DNA of 64,000 bases from Steromphala cineraria (taxonomy: Eukaryota > Mollusca > Gastropoda > Trochida > Trochidae): contig OU744726.1 of assembly GCA_916613615.1 (NCBI GenBank), forward strand, positions 63,628,987 through 63,692,986, written 5' to 3'. The notes beneath the pieces are model-generated. The model did not search any database and was not told where the DNA came from. It saw only the letters and a list, made by a program, of their open reading frames with translations. Made by a program: the position numbers and the translations under genes. Below, one piece after another: positions 1-11,590 of the stretch. Numbering within the stretch: the stretch's first letter is position 1; each line of letters starts with the position of its first letter.

Positions 1-637
1 ACGGCTTGATAGATAAGGCAACTTCTAATAATATTTTTTTTATCCCATAGGTTTAATTTGGTCACAGCCTTGGGGAACTTTGCAGATACCAGTCACTTTG
101 GCTGACCATGACCTTATTTTCAAGGTCACCACACCACTTTGTCCACTTTTGAATTAATTGTCAAAGTGATATCTCATGAACCATTATAATCCTTGTATTC
201 ATATTTGGTCACAGCATACATTACGGGATTATGCAAGCACCTGTCACATTTGGTAATCATGGCCTTATGTTCAAGGTAATAACTGCACATTGACCACTTT
301 GGAAACTCTTGTTTAGGACGTATCTCTTAACTTAGCATGAGCCTGGTGCATAATCCTTATGGCTTTGAAAACATGTCTCAAATGATTACCAATGTTGGCA
401 TTATCCGTCTGTGAATGACAAGTGGGGTTATGTGAGCTTTGCTCACTTTTTTCTTGTTATCAATGCTTTAGTTTAGCTAAATTTTCAATATTTATAAAAT
501 AAGGGTGAATGTTGCAATTTTACTTTGCTGCATTTCTTATCTGTAAGGGTCAACTCCTGTGTTCATCCAGTACCATGTTAGTACAAGACCTTCAATTGAA
601 AGTATATGGCTGGAAACTGTAGACTTGTCTTTGTCAG
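1..637. repeat. CRBN intron with AGGTCA-rich interspersed repeat
   Basis: This is intron upstream of the first visible cereblon exon. Positions of about 58-310 hold two diverged modules rich in 'ggtcacag', 'caaggtcacc' and 'tgacctt' half sites. The block closes near 430-460 with a small hairpin, 'gtgagctttgctcac', followed by a T run. A similar end (gagcttgctcac) recurs near 1040. This resembles the array-bearing interspersed repeats common in molluscs. No coding segment was recognised. Confidence 0.5.
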
Positions 638-703
638 GTTGACAGATTCACGAGTGCTCATCTGACGTGGTGGCCGCCCTGGGTCTACAAGATGTACGAC
701 ACA
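638..703 (+). CDS. CRBN: Cereblon, internal exon (end of LON-like/helical region)
   Basis: This short exon has an acceptor at 'ttgtcag' and a donor at 'gtgagt'; both edges are phase 0. It encodes 22 residues including 'WPPWVYKMYDT', matching the cereblon segment that precedes the helical bundle domain. It joins in frame to the exon at 1177. Cereblon is the substrate receptor of the CRL4 (DDB1-CUL4) ubiquitin ligase. The N-terminal exons lie left of the window. Confidence 0.8.
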
Positions 704-1176
704 GTGAGTCCATCTCTTATCTTAGAATTTAATTTCTTGACTGTTCTCTAGCAAATGATATATTTTCCATTACAAAATACCACTAAGCTTTGCAGGGCTT
801 GCTTACTGTTGTAAGTAAGTAATGAAATGATATCTTGTATGTTTTTTGACGAAGCATTGCATTGTCATTTAATTAACATTGCATTTAAGGTTTTCATAAG
901 ATGCCTTAGATTAAATCATCATGGTGTCCTGGTGTCAACAAGTTATTTATCTTTTGACCAACACAAACTTAATGTGATCATAAGACAGATTCTTACCTTG
1001 TTCTCTATGCATGTTTGGGAAGCGGGGGTATAAAAAGAGAGCTTGCTCACTTATTCTCTTGTTTTAAAAGACCACCACAAACTTTATAATCATAACAGAG
1101 ATTCTCACTCCATTCTCTATGCATGTTACATGATGAAAGTGTCTGTACACTGATCTCATTGTAATTCTCCATCCAG

Positions 1177-1377
1177 AAACTTGTATCAGAGAAGATCTTC
1201 AACGAGCTGCAGAGCTGGAACGAGACGTTACGAACGTCCATGTTCCCACGTGACCCGACCGAGCTCTCCTACTGGGTCGCCCAGAACCTGCCGCTGGACG
1301 ACAGCATGAGACTCCATCTGCTGGGCTTGAACTCAGCCATTCAGCGTCTTCGATGTGAGCTTAGCATTATTCAGAAG
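1177..1377 (+). CDS. CRBN: Cereblon, helical-bundle (DDB1-binding) exon
   Basis: The exon runs from acceptor 'atccag' to donor 'gtaggt', 67 codons, phase 0 at both ends. It reads KLVSEKIFNELQSWNE... and ends with SAIQRLRCELSIIQK, the highly conserved end of the cereblon helical domain just before the CULT domain. In the known family this region contacts DDB1. No stop or frameshift is seen. A local tandem repeat starts about 55 bp after the donor. Confidence 0.93.
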
Positions 1378-1432
1378 GTAGGTACATGCTGATGTTTTGT
1401 TGAAATGTCTTGGTATTCTTTTAAAGGGACGA

Positions 1433-1930
1433 CGATGATTGTTATAAATTGATGATTGCTTGACTATGATTGACAATGACAACGTTGATGATGCTGATGA
1501 CAATGACAATGATGGTTGTTATAAATTGATGATTGCTTGACTTTGGTTGACAATGACAACGTTGATGATGCTGATGACAATGACAATGATGGTTGTTATA
1601 AATTGATGATTGCTTGACTATGATTGACAATGACAACGTTGATGATGCTGATGACAATGACAATGGTGGTTGTTATAAATTGATGATTGCTTGACTATGA
1701 TTGACAATGACAACGTTGATGATACTGATGACAATGACAATGACAATGGTGGTTGTTATAAATTGATGATTGCTTGACTATGATTGACAATGACAACGTT
1801 GATGATGCTGATGACAATGACAATGACAATGCTGGTTGTTATAAATTGATGATTGCTTGACTATGATTGACAATGACCACGTTGATGATGCTGATGACAA
1901 TGACAATGGTGGTTGTTATTGCTTTTGACA
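1433..1930. repeat. Intronic minisatellite (about 100-130 bp units)
   Basis: Five to six copies of a block containing 'ttataaattgatgattgctt', 'gactatgattgacaatgac' and 'gttgatgatgctgatgac' stand head to tail in the CRBN intron. Some copies differ by extra 'tgacaa' triplet-pairs, so length changes also occur inside the unit. The array starts shortly after the exon donor but includes no exon sequence. Confidence 0.9.
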
Positions 1931-2030
1931 GTTTTGTTGATAGCAGATAAATGGATAGAGATGAAGGAGGTGATGTTGGTGATGATGGTTATGTTTGATA
2001 AATGATTAATGGATGATAATTGTAGTGTTT

Positions 2031-3382
2031 CAGGGGCGTAGCATCCATTATAAAAAAAAGCCCGGGCTTACACTTGATTGTTTGGTCAAAAAAAAATCTG
2101 TTACTTTTAGTCAAATGACAGACGAGAGACAAGAGCGAGGGTCTCCATGAAATAATTCTATTTTAATCTAATAATGTTTGATGGCAAAAATAGACTTAAC
2201 TTAATTCACAAATATTAATTAATTTGCATATTTCAGGAATAACCTGTAAACATTTAAAAATCATACAATACATAAATCTTTAAGTATTGTAATGTTCAAT
2301 GTTATATACATATGAGTTTAAAAATCTGTAGTATAGATATAAAGAGAAAGGGAAAAATACATCTAAACTTTTACTATTTAAAAGAAACAACAATAAATTG
2401 TTTAGTTTTAAAGATATAAACCTTTGAGTAATTAAAAATAAGATGACAGTTGTTATTACCTGAATAAAAAGAAAAGACAACAGTAAGATAAGATAAGTTT
2501 ATTATTAGTTTTCTTTGAAGAGTTCAATTATTTAGATTTGTTAGTTGTAAAGATGTACAAGTGTATAGTAAAATTAAAATACTAAATTAATTCAAAACTA
2601 TATAAATATTTTGTTTTCTTTATGATTCAACTTTCTGAGAAATTTGTGCCTGTTCACCCTCAGCCATCACTGCTTATAGAGTATGAGACAAGTTATGGCT
2701 GGCACTGTGACAGGCAACATAAACACTTTCCTGACCACAAGAGCAAAGACATCATCCCAGGCCATTTGGCCATATATATAGGGGACTGAAATTATTCGTG
2801 TATAGCCTTATCTTCTTATCAGTAATATTGACCTGTGACTTTCTAACACAGCTCTTGTTCTGGTATACACTGCTATTATAAGCATATATATCATAAAAAC
2901 ATATCATTTTTTAAAAACAACACTTGGTTTACTGACTCATCTCGAGAATAAAGCCTTCAAGACTGTGCTTTCGAGGTTTGTTTATAAATGTTAGAAGAAT
3001 AATGAGATAAATTAAGAATAAGTGAACACACCTATATTACAATCTCCACAAAACGTTTTCAAATCGTGTTATTATCATCAACCATGCTTCACAACAAACA
3101 TGAATGCTGACATTTTGCAAAATCTTAAAAAAATATTTCACTATGTTGATATACTATCTATATAGTATACTTTATACCAGATCAGTCTATAAAATTTAAG
3201 GTTTGAAAAAGTGAGCAAACTCCCTTGAAAACGCAGGAAATGGAGTTTTAATGCATGGATATTTAAAATTTTCTTGGGGGGTATGCCCCCAACCCCCCTA
3301 GCATGTTCGGGCGCTTCGCGCCCTCACAGTGTTTGTCAACACCTGCGGGCTTACACATGATTTTCCCCTTGCTACGCCCCTG
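2031..3382. mobile_element. Non-autonomous DNA transposon with CAGGGGCGTAGC termini
   Basis: The 12-bp perfect terminal inverted repeats are CAGGGGCGTAGC at 2031 and GCTACGCCCCTG ending at 3382. They are flanked by TGTTT at 2026-2030 and 3383-3387, a possible 5-bp target duplication. The subterminal 'gcgggcttacac' and 'cccgggcttacac' are also mirrored near the two ends. The 1.35-kb interior is AT-rich with no transposase-like frame. The ends look hAT-like, but 5 bp is short for hAT, so the superfamily is left open. Confidence 0.75.
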
Positions 3383-3903
3383 TGTTTAAATATAGCCCGT
3401 CCTACAGTCCTGTAACTGGCTACTTTTTTTCAAGAACTGGTTACTTTTTAGTCTGACAGGACTGGTAACTTTTCAAAACATTTCTTTATTTTCCCTGAAG
3501 GAATTGACCTATTAATTTTCAGGACTGGTTAGGTTTCAAATCAGTGTCCCGCAAACGCTAATCTAGTTAGTCAATGTCAATGAAAAGCATCTTGATGTCA
3601 AAATGTGTTTACAACCTTGTCAGGGATAAATTACCTGCGAGTCCCGCTTCAAATACTCATAAAATTTAGAAAGGACTCATAGAAATTTAAGCTGTGAGTC
3701 CTGGGATCCATAGATTTTGTGTGATACTATGTGCTTACTTATTAAAGGACTCATTTAAATCAGCTTGGACTCGCAAGACGTTTTGGTAGCGAGTCCCTTG
3801 ACTCAGAGGGTCATATCTGTAGATTGATCACTGCCTTGTGCTAAATTTACTGTCAGAATGATAATTCCTCTATATCTCCATTAGTGAATGCCAGTGATTA
3901 TAA

Positions 3904-4110
3904 ATGTACCATTTTCCTCACCACCAGTGCACTGTTCTGTGCTGCAAAGATAAACGTACTATTTTCCTCTCCACCATTGGAGATAGATGTACTATTTTCC
4001 TCACCACCAGTGCACTGTTCTGTGCTGCAAAGATAAATGTACTATTTTCCTCACCACCAGTGCACTGTTCTGTGCTGCAAAGATAAATGTACTATTTTCC
4101 TCACCACCAA
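3904..4110 (+). repeat. Tandem copies of a splice acceptor plus exon start
   Basis: The core 'tgcactgttctgtgctgcaa' occurs at 3928, 4011, 4061 and 4111, each preceded by a pyrimidine-rich 'attttcctcaccacca'. The last three copies are spaced exactly 50 bp. The copy at 4111 is the true start of the CRBN CULT exon; the others are intronic duplicates of its acceptor and first 20 exon bases. The upstream copies keep the acceptor AG before TGC. The copy attached to the exon reads AA at 4109-4110. Confidence 0.9.
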
Positions 4111-4304
4111 TGCACTGTTCTGTGCTGCAAGGAGTGTGGGATGCAGATAACCCACAAGAACGAGGTGTTCAGCATGTCCATGGAGGGTCCGCTCGGTGCC
4201 TACGTCAACCCCGGGGGGCACGTGCACGAGACTCTCACCGTCTACAAGACACAGAACCTCTCCCTGATTGGTCGACCTTCTACCGAGCATAGCTGGTTCC
4301 CGGG
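4111..4304 (+). CDS. CRBN: Cereblon CULT domain, first exon (zinc and Trp pocket)
   Basis: The frame reads [20 protein letters not shown], then a conserved [17 protein letters not shown] block, then [14 protein letters not shown], all closely matching the cereblon CULT domain. CKEC supplies the first pair of zinc cysteines, and the Trp of EHSWF is one wall of the tri-tryptophan pocket that binds thalidomide and cyclic-imide degrons. The donor is 'gtatgt' at 4305, phase 2. The start at 4111 is set by homology because the expected acceptor AG at 4109-4110 is AA. The nearest in-frame AG (4130-4131) would drop seven codons including one zinc cysteine. Confidence 0.88.
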
Positions 4305-4637
4305 GTATGTCAACAGATTGTGTACATGTATTTGGTAGAGTGTCAATTTTCTTTCTTCAGCTTGAACCTCTCCTCAAGATTCTTCGATACACCCATATGA
4401 CGGATACAGCTGTACCTCTGATTGCAAGAATATTGGTATATATAGTGATAATAATGAATATTTGAATAGTGCTATATCCATACACAAGGTGCATGCTCAA
4501 AGCTAAAATGTAAAATGTATTGTAAGCAGAGGAAAGAATATTTCTATCCAGAGGAATTATGAATAATATTACTTGTTGATTATAATAACAGCTTTATTGC
4601 AGAGGAAAGAATATGTCTATCCAGAGGAATTATTAAT

Positions 4638-4965
4638 ACCGTATTCGACGTAATAAGCGCCCCCTAAGGTTTTGTAATTGTAGGTCTAATAACCGCCCAT
4701 GTACCAGCGGTACTAAAATTATGAATTCAACGTATTCACTTTGTTTCAAAAGAAATTAAAGTATACAATAGCAGCAATATGTGCTTTTGTCTACTCAGTA
4801 ATGGGTAATTATGTTTTGAACATCTGTATCACTTATCAAAGACAATCTAAAGACAGTTCCATTTGAGTAGTCTTTATTTTTCGATCGTCATTCACACCAC
4901 TTTAATAAGCGCCCACCCATGTAGATTTTTTAAGCGCTCTGGGCGCTTATTACGTCGAATAGGGT
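4638..4965. mobile_element. MITE with 'attcgacgtaataagcgcc' inverted ends
   Basis: The left end 'accgtattcgacgtaataag' and the right end 'cttattacgtcgaatagggt' form imperfect inverted repeats of about 26 bp around a 328-bp non-coding element. It sits inside a locally duplicated intronic stretch: 'gaggaaagaatat', 'ctatccagaggaatta' and 'acttgttgatta' occur on both sides. The flanking duplication is unclear, perhaps a short TA/AAT. Confidence 0.8.
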
Positions 4966-5265
4966 AATATTACTTGTTGATTATGATAACAGCTTTATTG
5001 TACATTGGCTACCGGTATATCTATGACAAGGCATACTCAAAGCACACAATTTTCTATAATTATTTTGTAATTTCTGCCTTTGAGTATAGATGCTTTGTGA
5101 AGCACTGTGATAGGTAATGAACTTGAATCATAGAACCGTACATGTACGGTAATTGTTTTTGCATGTCATTTTCCAGGTCAAGTGTTTAAGCCTAATTAAG
5201 TTAAAAGCTTTTTTGATAGATGCAATGTGAATCACTGTGAAAGGTAATGAACTTTATGTTTTCAG

Positions 5266-5440
5266 ATATGCCTGGACAATTGTTCAGTGCAGAAACTGCT
5301 CAAACCACATGGGATGGAGGTTCACTGCCCCTAAGAAAAGTCTTTCACCTCAGAAGTTCTGGGGACTCTGTCGTGCTTCACTGATCCCAGGAATACAGAA
5401 CACAGATGATACTGAGGATGAGTGGATGCCAGTCATGTGA
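5266..5440 (+). CDS. CRBN: Cereblon, last coding exon (CULT domain end)
   Basis: The acceptor is 'ttttcag'. The first base completes the Gly codon left by the previous exon, giving [25 protein letters not shown] provides the second zinc cysteine pair, and the Trp residues of YAWT and HMGW complete the aromatic cage. It continues through [19 protein letters not shown] and ends [13 protein letters not shown] with an acidic tail. All four visible exons join in frame, so apart from the acceptor anomaly upstream the gene looks intact. Confidence 0.93.
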
Positions 5441-6094
5441 TTAGTCATGCTGTAGGCCATGTCGGTTACATGACTATTTTGACTGAGATGGAGGTTGATC
5501 ATGTGACTGTCATGTGACTTGTCATGTGATGAGTGTCAGGTGATAGGTAATACAGACCTCTTTGTAACTGAGAATTGGGAGCTGATTATGTGTTTGTCCA
5601 TCCTCACAACGTCACGGGCGAAACGAAAAAGTTTCTAAACTTTCCCATTCCTCCTTGACATCATTGGCCGTAATTTCCATGCTAGCATTTCAACCCGCTG
5701 CACGGAAGTAGAATAGTCCAATCAGAAGACAGCATGTTACATGACCCGATTTGAAAAAAAACAACTTTTGTATGCGTTTTACAAGGGAGAGAAACATTTT
5801 ATTTGAGTGATACATTAATGTTTGTCTTCTCTGCATTCTCGGTGCTCATCAAAAACATGAAAACAACCATGCGGACTGAAGTTTAAAATTAAATTTCACT
5901 CGGATAGTTTTCCAAAAGATTGTCTGTTAGTATTTTGAATTTGTTCTGAATGTAAACGGCAATTTCATTGGCTATTGTTAAAAAAGCTGATAATGTGATC
6001 ATTATAGGTGTCGCTGCTGCGGATCACCAGTTTTCAACCTTGTGAAGGCAAGGTCGAAACGAGGAGTTGCTCGATACGTTTTCACCTTGTCGTG
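5441..6094. other. CRBN 3' flank, probable 3' UTR
   Basis: Immediately after the stop there is a 'catgtgact/catgtgatgag' rich stretch and then low-complexity intergenic-type sequence. No AATAAA is evident before the retrotransposon insertion at 6100. Matching 'catgtcacatgac' style sequence resumes after 9680, so the retrotransposon may have landed in the 3' UTR. No other gene was recognised. Confidence 0.4.
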
Positions 6095-6099
6095 GGAAG

Positions 6100-6251
6100 T
6101 GTTACAATGCCTGTAAATGAATGCTCCCAATGACTGGTCCCTATACCGGATATCCGGGCGTCTGTAATAACATGGCTGACTAGTAAACAGATCTCGGTAC
6201 CTCATGCTGTTTGTTCTCCGTTATTCACAATGTATGGAGTATCTTGAAACA
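6100..6251 (+). repeat. 5' LTR
   Basis: This is a 152-bp repeat starting TGTTACAATG and ending CTTGAAACA. It matches the copy at 9511-9662 base for base except 'ggatatccgg' here against 'ggacatccgg' there. GGAAG directly precedes it. Confidence 0.95.
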
Positions 6252-6412
6252 TGGTGGCAGCGGTGAAAACGTATTGACAGGATCGGTTGTCCTTTTCTTA
6301 CTGTTTCCAAGTGTAGTCAAGCCGACTTTTGTGAGTTCTGATGACTTTCAATGACTGTTAAAAACGCACGTGGTCGTGTGTGAATTTGAACTTTTGAATT
6401 TGGATATTCGAA

Positions 6413-7606
6413 ATGTCTAGCAATGAAGAGCAGGAAGATCCAGAGCATCCCAGAGTTGCACAGGAGGGTCGAGAAAATATGACAAGGCCAAGAATGGCTT
6501 TGCCAAACATTTCACCGCCTGCGGCATTAGATATGTCGAACAACATTGCCGAAAACTGGCGGACATGGAAGGAAATGTGGAAAAATTACTCTATTGTCGC
6601 TCAGTTGGATCAATATGATGTCAAATACAATGTAGTTGTCTTTCTGCATTCCATTGGAACAGAGGGTATGAGAGTTTATTCCACAATGGAATTTAATGAG
6701 AATGAACTGTGTGATGTTGACACTATCATTAAGAAATTTGACATTTTCACCATTGGGGAAACCAATGAGACATATGAGAGATATGTACTTAATAATAGAG
6801 ATCAGAAAGAAGAGGAATCCTTTGACTCGTATCTTACAGCCATTCGCACTATGGTGAAGACATGCAATTTTTGTGATTGTATGCGGGACAGTCTCATTCG
6901 TGACAGAATTGTGACAGGAATTAGAGATTCAAGTACCAGAAAGAGATTACTGCAGGAAAACAAACTAACTCTGAGTTCAGCAATTACCATATGCAGAGGA
7001 GCAGAGGCAACAAGTCTGAGAATCAAGGCTATGAACAGTTCAGAGGCAGTGAACAAGATTAGCAGAGATAGGGAACGCAATTCAAGGCAAAATAACCGTG
7101 CTCACAGACATGACAGAGGAAGACCAAACACAAGATATAATGACAGACAAGACAGTCAGAGAACATGCCGCTTCTGTGCATTCAAGCATCCATTTATACG
7201 AGAAAAATGTCCTGCTTGGGGTAAGAACTGTGAGAACTGTCGAGGAAAAAATCACTTTGCATCAGTGTGTAAACACAAGAAGAAAGTTCATGCCATTGCA
7301 GAAACAGAGGAAGACACAGAGGAAGAGCTTGAATATGAATATATCAGCAGTGTTACCTTTGCATCTTGTCACAAAGTGGGTAATGACCCAAGTAGTGAAA
7401 TATATGCTGAAATGTTAGTTGAAGATAATTTCCCAGTGAAATTCCAAGTAGACTGTGGGGCGACAGTGAACATCCTTCCCAGAAAGTACTTGGAGAAAAC
7501 CAGGGGAATTACAAAAACACAGAATGTATTAAAAATGTGGAATGGTTCACAAGTATGCCCTGATGGGACAGCCAGGATCAAAATAAGAAATCCATGCAAT
7601 CACTAT
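6413..7606 (+). pseudogene. Gag-protease frame of the LTR element (3' truncated)
   Basis: An open frame from ATG at 6413 encodes a gag-like N-terminal region, a basic stretch, and a nucleocapsid zinc knuckle region with several CxxC/CxxxC cysteine clusters around 7166-7275. An aspartic protease core follows at about 7450, with VDCGATVNILP replacing the usual D-S/T-G by DCG. About 130 bases later the frame leaves retroviral homology, near 7590, where RNase H sequence begins in another frame. Everything from the end of protease through the reverse transcriptase palm is missing. The remaining codons to 7747 are out-of-frame read-through. Confidence 0.85.
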
Positions 7607-9333
7607 TGCAGAATGACAAACCAATCGCATATGCAAGTAGAGCGCTATCTCCAGCTGAAACCAGGTACGCACAGATTGAGAAAGAACTGTTGTCAGTTGT
7701 TTTCGGACTTCAGAAATGTCACACATACACCTTTGGGCGCAAAGTGAAAGTGGAGAATGACCACAAGCCTCTAGAATCCATTACCAGCAAACCACTGCAC
7801 AGTGCACCACGGCGGCTTCAGTCCATGATCCTTGCCATGCAGAAGTATGATGCAGAAATCAAGTACAAGAAAGGAGAAGATGTTGTGCTGTCAGACACTT
7901 TGTCAAGAGCTTATCTGCAATTAGAAGTTGATGAGGGAATTGAGACTTTCAGCCAAGTCAACATGGCCAAATACCTTCCTATCACAGAAACAAGACTGAA
8001 AGAGATCAGGGAGCACACAGAGAAGGATGAAACTCTCCAGAAGTTGAAAGAAGTTGTCCTCAGCGGATGGCCAGACATGAAAGAATCATTGCCATTTGAA
8101 CTGTACCCATACTTCAACTTCAAGGATGAAATCACACTGCAAAATGGCCTTGTATTCAGAGGAGAAAGGTTGATCATTCCTCAGAGTCTCAGAGCTGCAA
8201 TGAAAACCAAGATTCACTCATCACATCTGGGGATAGAAGGTTGTCTGCGAAGGGCACGAGAAAGTTTATACTGGCCTCACATGTCTGACGACATAAAACA
8301 GTACATCAGTTCATGCGAAACGTGTTGCAAGTTCCAAGCAGCACAACAGAGAGAAACACTACAACCAACAGAAATGCCAGAGAGGCCATGGCAAAAAGTT
8401 GCAGCAGATTTGTTCACTTTGGATGGGAGAGAATACCTCATCACCGTTGATTACTACAGTAATTTCTGGGAAATAGACTGTTTGTCAGATACAAAGTCAA
8501 CTACAGTAATCAATAAGTTGAAATCACATTTTGCAAGGTACGGAATCCCAGACCAAATTGTAAGCGACAATGGACCTCTGTTCGCTTCAGAAGAATTCCA
8601 CAAGTTCATTATGGAGTGGGAATTGGAGCATCTGACATCGAGTCCATACAACAGCCAGGCTAACGGCAAAGCTGAGTCCGCTGTGAAGACAGCTAAAAGA
8701 CTAATACAAAAAGCAAGAAGTTGTGGTAATGACCACTATATGGCAATTCTTGACTACAGAAATACGCCAACTCAGGGACTGGGATCAAGTCCAGTCCAGA
8801 GGTTAATGAACAGGAGATCAAAAACCCTGATACCTACCAGTGAGACACTGTTAAAGCCAAGGTCAGGGATGGAATTCATGGAAAGGGAGAAACTACTACA
8901 GAAACAGAAAGTACAGAAGGAAAGGTACGATCTCCAGGCTAAAGACGTGAAACCTCTTATCGAAGGAGACACAGTGAGACTTAAGCCCTTTAGTCTCAAT
9001 GACAAGGTGTGGAAACGTGGCACTGTTGTGAGGAGACTCGATGAGAGAAGCTATGAGGTCGAGTCTCCACAAGGCGTTCTTAGGCGAAACAGGGTTCATT
9101 TGAGGAAGACCTCAGAGCAGAACTATAGTCGCAAGACACCTGAGAGAACAATGCAGAAGAATGATGATCATGCACTCCAGACAATGCAAAAGATACCGGC
9201 AGCACCGACGGAGATGAGAGTTATCAAACATGAGCAGGTGGCTGAGCAGGTGGCTGAGCAGTTGACGCCGACCCAGACTAGAAGTGGGCGAGTAGTGAAG
9301 CCGCCAGCCCATCTGAAAGACTATGCAGTATAG
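7594..9333 (+). pseudogene. RNase H-integrase frame of the LTR element
   Basis: The frame enters in the Ty3/gypsy RNase H connection (LLQNDKPIAYASRALS, then TRYAQIEKELL). It continues to an integrase with an HHCC zinc domain (H..H then SSCETCC, near 8215-8330). The DDE core shows Asp in AADLF, Asp in IVSDNGP and Glu in NGKAESAV. The C-terminal end is basic. The relation is to Mag/K02A2.6-type Ty3 elements of invertebrates. It is 579 codons without a stop, but lacks the reverse transcriptase that normally precedes it. Confidence 0.9.
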
Positions 9334-9510
9334 TTGATAGTTGCAGTGAAATGCTTCAGTTTCCAATTTCGTTAATTTGTGATATCTTATTTGTAGGGAA
9401 TGCATAAAGGCCGAGATGGTCATGGACACTAAGTTGATTCACCTGCACCCTTTTGTTTCTAAGTAATGCATGCTTTTTTATCAGGATTTACTTTTGTATT
9501 GAAGAAGGGA

Positions 9511-9662
9511 TGTTACAATGCCTGTAAATGAATGCTCCCAATGACTGGTCCCTATACCGGACATCCGGGCGTCTGTAATAACATGGCTGACTAGTAAACA
9601 GATCTCGGTACCTCATGCTGTTTGTTCTCCGTTATTCACAATGTATGGAGTATCTTGAAACA
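9511..9662 (+). repeat. 3' LTR
   Basis: This is a 152-bp copy of the 5' LTR, preceded by the purine-rich tract 'gaagaaggga' and followed by the GGAAG target duplication at 9663-9667. Confidence 0.95.
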
Positions 9663-9667
9663 GGAAG

Positions 9668-11540
9668 ATGGTGTTTGTCATGTCACATGACAAAGCAACT
9701 GGGGACTTTATCGACAGACAATGAGAGTGATTATGTGTTATCCCAATTCAGTAGGGAAATGGATGACAGTCAAGTTACTGAAAAGATATGTGGACTGCAT
9801 ACTTGACATTACTTGTGTATTGATACAAGATTTATTTTGCCATGTAACTGTCATTGCACACTATTATTATGTCACACAACTGACATTGTCATGAAGATTA
9901 GGACGTGCTCATCAGTAAAGACACTGATGTCAGTGATTTTACAGTACACAATCGTACAGTACACAAGACTGACCTCCCCTGATCTGACTGTGCGTCAGGT
10001 GTATGACTCTGATACGTTGAAAAGTACTTTCTGTGATAGCCAAGATCTTTGATATTTGCCATGTGCTGAGTCAGCCTGCTTTGAAGCACTCGTAAATAAT
10101 AACATTTAGCCGTTGATAATGTGGATACTGAGTATTTTGATTAGTGTTATGTTTCGTACTAACTACCTAGGCTTGATATGATTATTTGACTAGCTCCCTT
10201 TCTTAGTTTTGGCTTACTTCTTTTGTAAAACTTCTCGCGCAATTTGGATAAATGTACCATGGCCTTCCAGTTTACAAGTACATGTATATACACATATGCT
10301 ACTGTTTCGGAATAATTGTGATAAAAACTTTCCGTCAGACATGCTCTTTGTCCAAAAACGTGTGTGAACAGTTAACCTTTGAATTGGCATTTTTGTGTTA
10401 TTTATGAAAATTATGTAAAGTTAATCCATTAAGAATTTAGTTAAATGTTTTTTTCACACCAACTATTTTGAGTCAATGTTGTGATAAAAACTGTGCCAAA
10501 CTTTCCGTCAAACAAAAACAGGTTTTTGCAGTTAAACTTTGAATTGGCATTTTGGTGTTATTTATTATAATAATGCAAAAATTAATCCATTAAGAATTTA
10601 GTTAATATGTATTTTATCTTATCAATTATTTAGAGTATTAACAGTGTTGTTAATAATGAAGCAGTGACCACTATAAGAGTGGATAAGAACCTACAAGCTG
10701 TTGTGCTTTAACTTTTGGATCGATATTGCTCGATAATTACAGAAGTTTCCTCGTTTGAATGTTCTACTGGATTTAAGATTTTACCAAATTCCTACATACT
10801 TGTTCTCTCTTTGAGATGGCAACATCCATGTGTTCAATATTTAATGACTGAAATATCGTTGAAACATGTTAAATCCATGCTTACTCGAACATGCAACTTC
10901 AGTAGTCCGTGAAATAAACACCTTTCTTCCTGATTAAAAATTCAGGAAAAGGGAAGTGTTTTATCATTCATATGAAGATGAATGAATGGGTTTTGCCATC
11001 CAAGTGTAGATAACTGGAGAAAAATAGATGCAGTCTGATTTAAATAGACTGGGTTTTGAGGGGAAAAAGTGTAAAAATATTGTCTCTAGTACCAGTGAGT
11101 TTCGAACCTCACCCAACCTTGCTTTCCTCTCCTTCTGTTCTGTCGTAAGCTCATCTAGCCAATCACAAGGTCGCCGGCAAAACCTTTTGATATCAGAGCT
11201 ACTGTGAAATCCGTTTCTACATGATCGAGGCCATGTTTGTATTTGAAAGGGATGATGTGATTGGTCTGCTTGTGACTAGGTTTTGTCTGCGCTAAACTGG
11301 CATTGAACAAGCACATAGCTTGGGTGCTGTCAGACTGTTGTGGAGAGGAAAGCCCTGATAAATATATTTAATTTGTTTCCCTCGAAACACGGTCGATTTT
11401 AATCAGACTGGTAGGAGATGCTGTGGATAATTCAAGGACTACTCAGACATCAAGGATCTTGTGTGTGGAATGCGTGATACCGCATAGCTGGAACTATACA
11501 GTTATATACAGTCACAATACTCCCTGCAGAAGGAATGTTA
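9668..11540. other. Intergenic or distal CRBN 3' region; diverged tandem pair
   Basis: No convincing gene is present. Around 10318-10450 and 10480-10610 a segment of about 160 bp is repeated, each copy carrying 'ctttgaattggcattttg', 'gtgttattta' and 'ttaatccattaagaatttag' motifs. An AATAAA occurs at about 10912. The rest is unremarkable AT-rich sequence. Confidence 0.5.
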
Positions 11541-11590
11541 CAAGAAAATGTTAACTTCTTTGAGAGGCATTTTAGAAGTTGGAATGACAA

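Larger units (their letters stand above)
6095..9667 (+). mobile_element. Ty3/gypsy LTR retrotransposon with RT deleted
   Basis: The element has identical-length LTRs (6100-6251 and 9511-9662, 152 bp, TG...CA, apparently one mismatch) and a perfect 5-bp target duplication GGAAG (6095-6099, 9663-9667). A purine tract 'gaagaaggga' precedes the 3' LTR, and 'tggtggcagcggtg' follows the 5' LTR at the primer-binding position. The interior holds a gag-protease frame and an RNase H-integrase frame, but no reverse transcriptase, so the copy cannot be autonomous. The near-identical LTRs imply recent insertion. Confidence 0.95.

Noticed and set aside
1442..1663. Minus-strand 73-codon frame rich in His/Ser
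   Set aside because: It is a translation of the intronic minisatellite opposite CRBN.
3904..4292. Small + frames of 60 and 101 codons
   Set aside because: They are read-through of the acceptor duplicates in wrong frames relative to the cereblon CULT exon.
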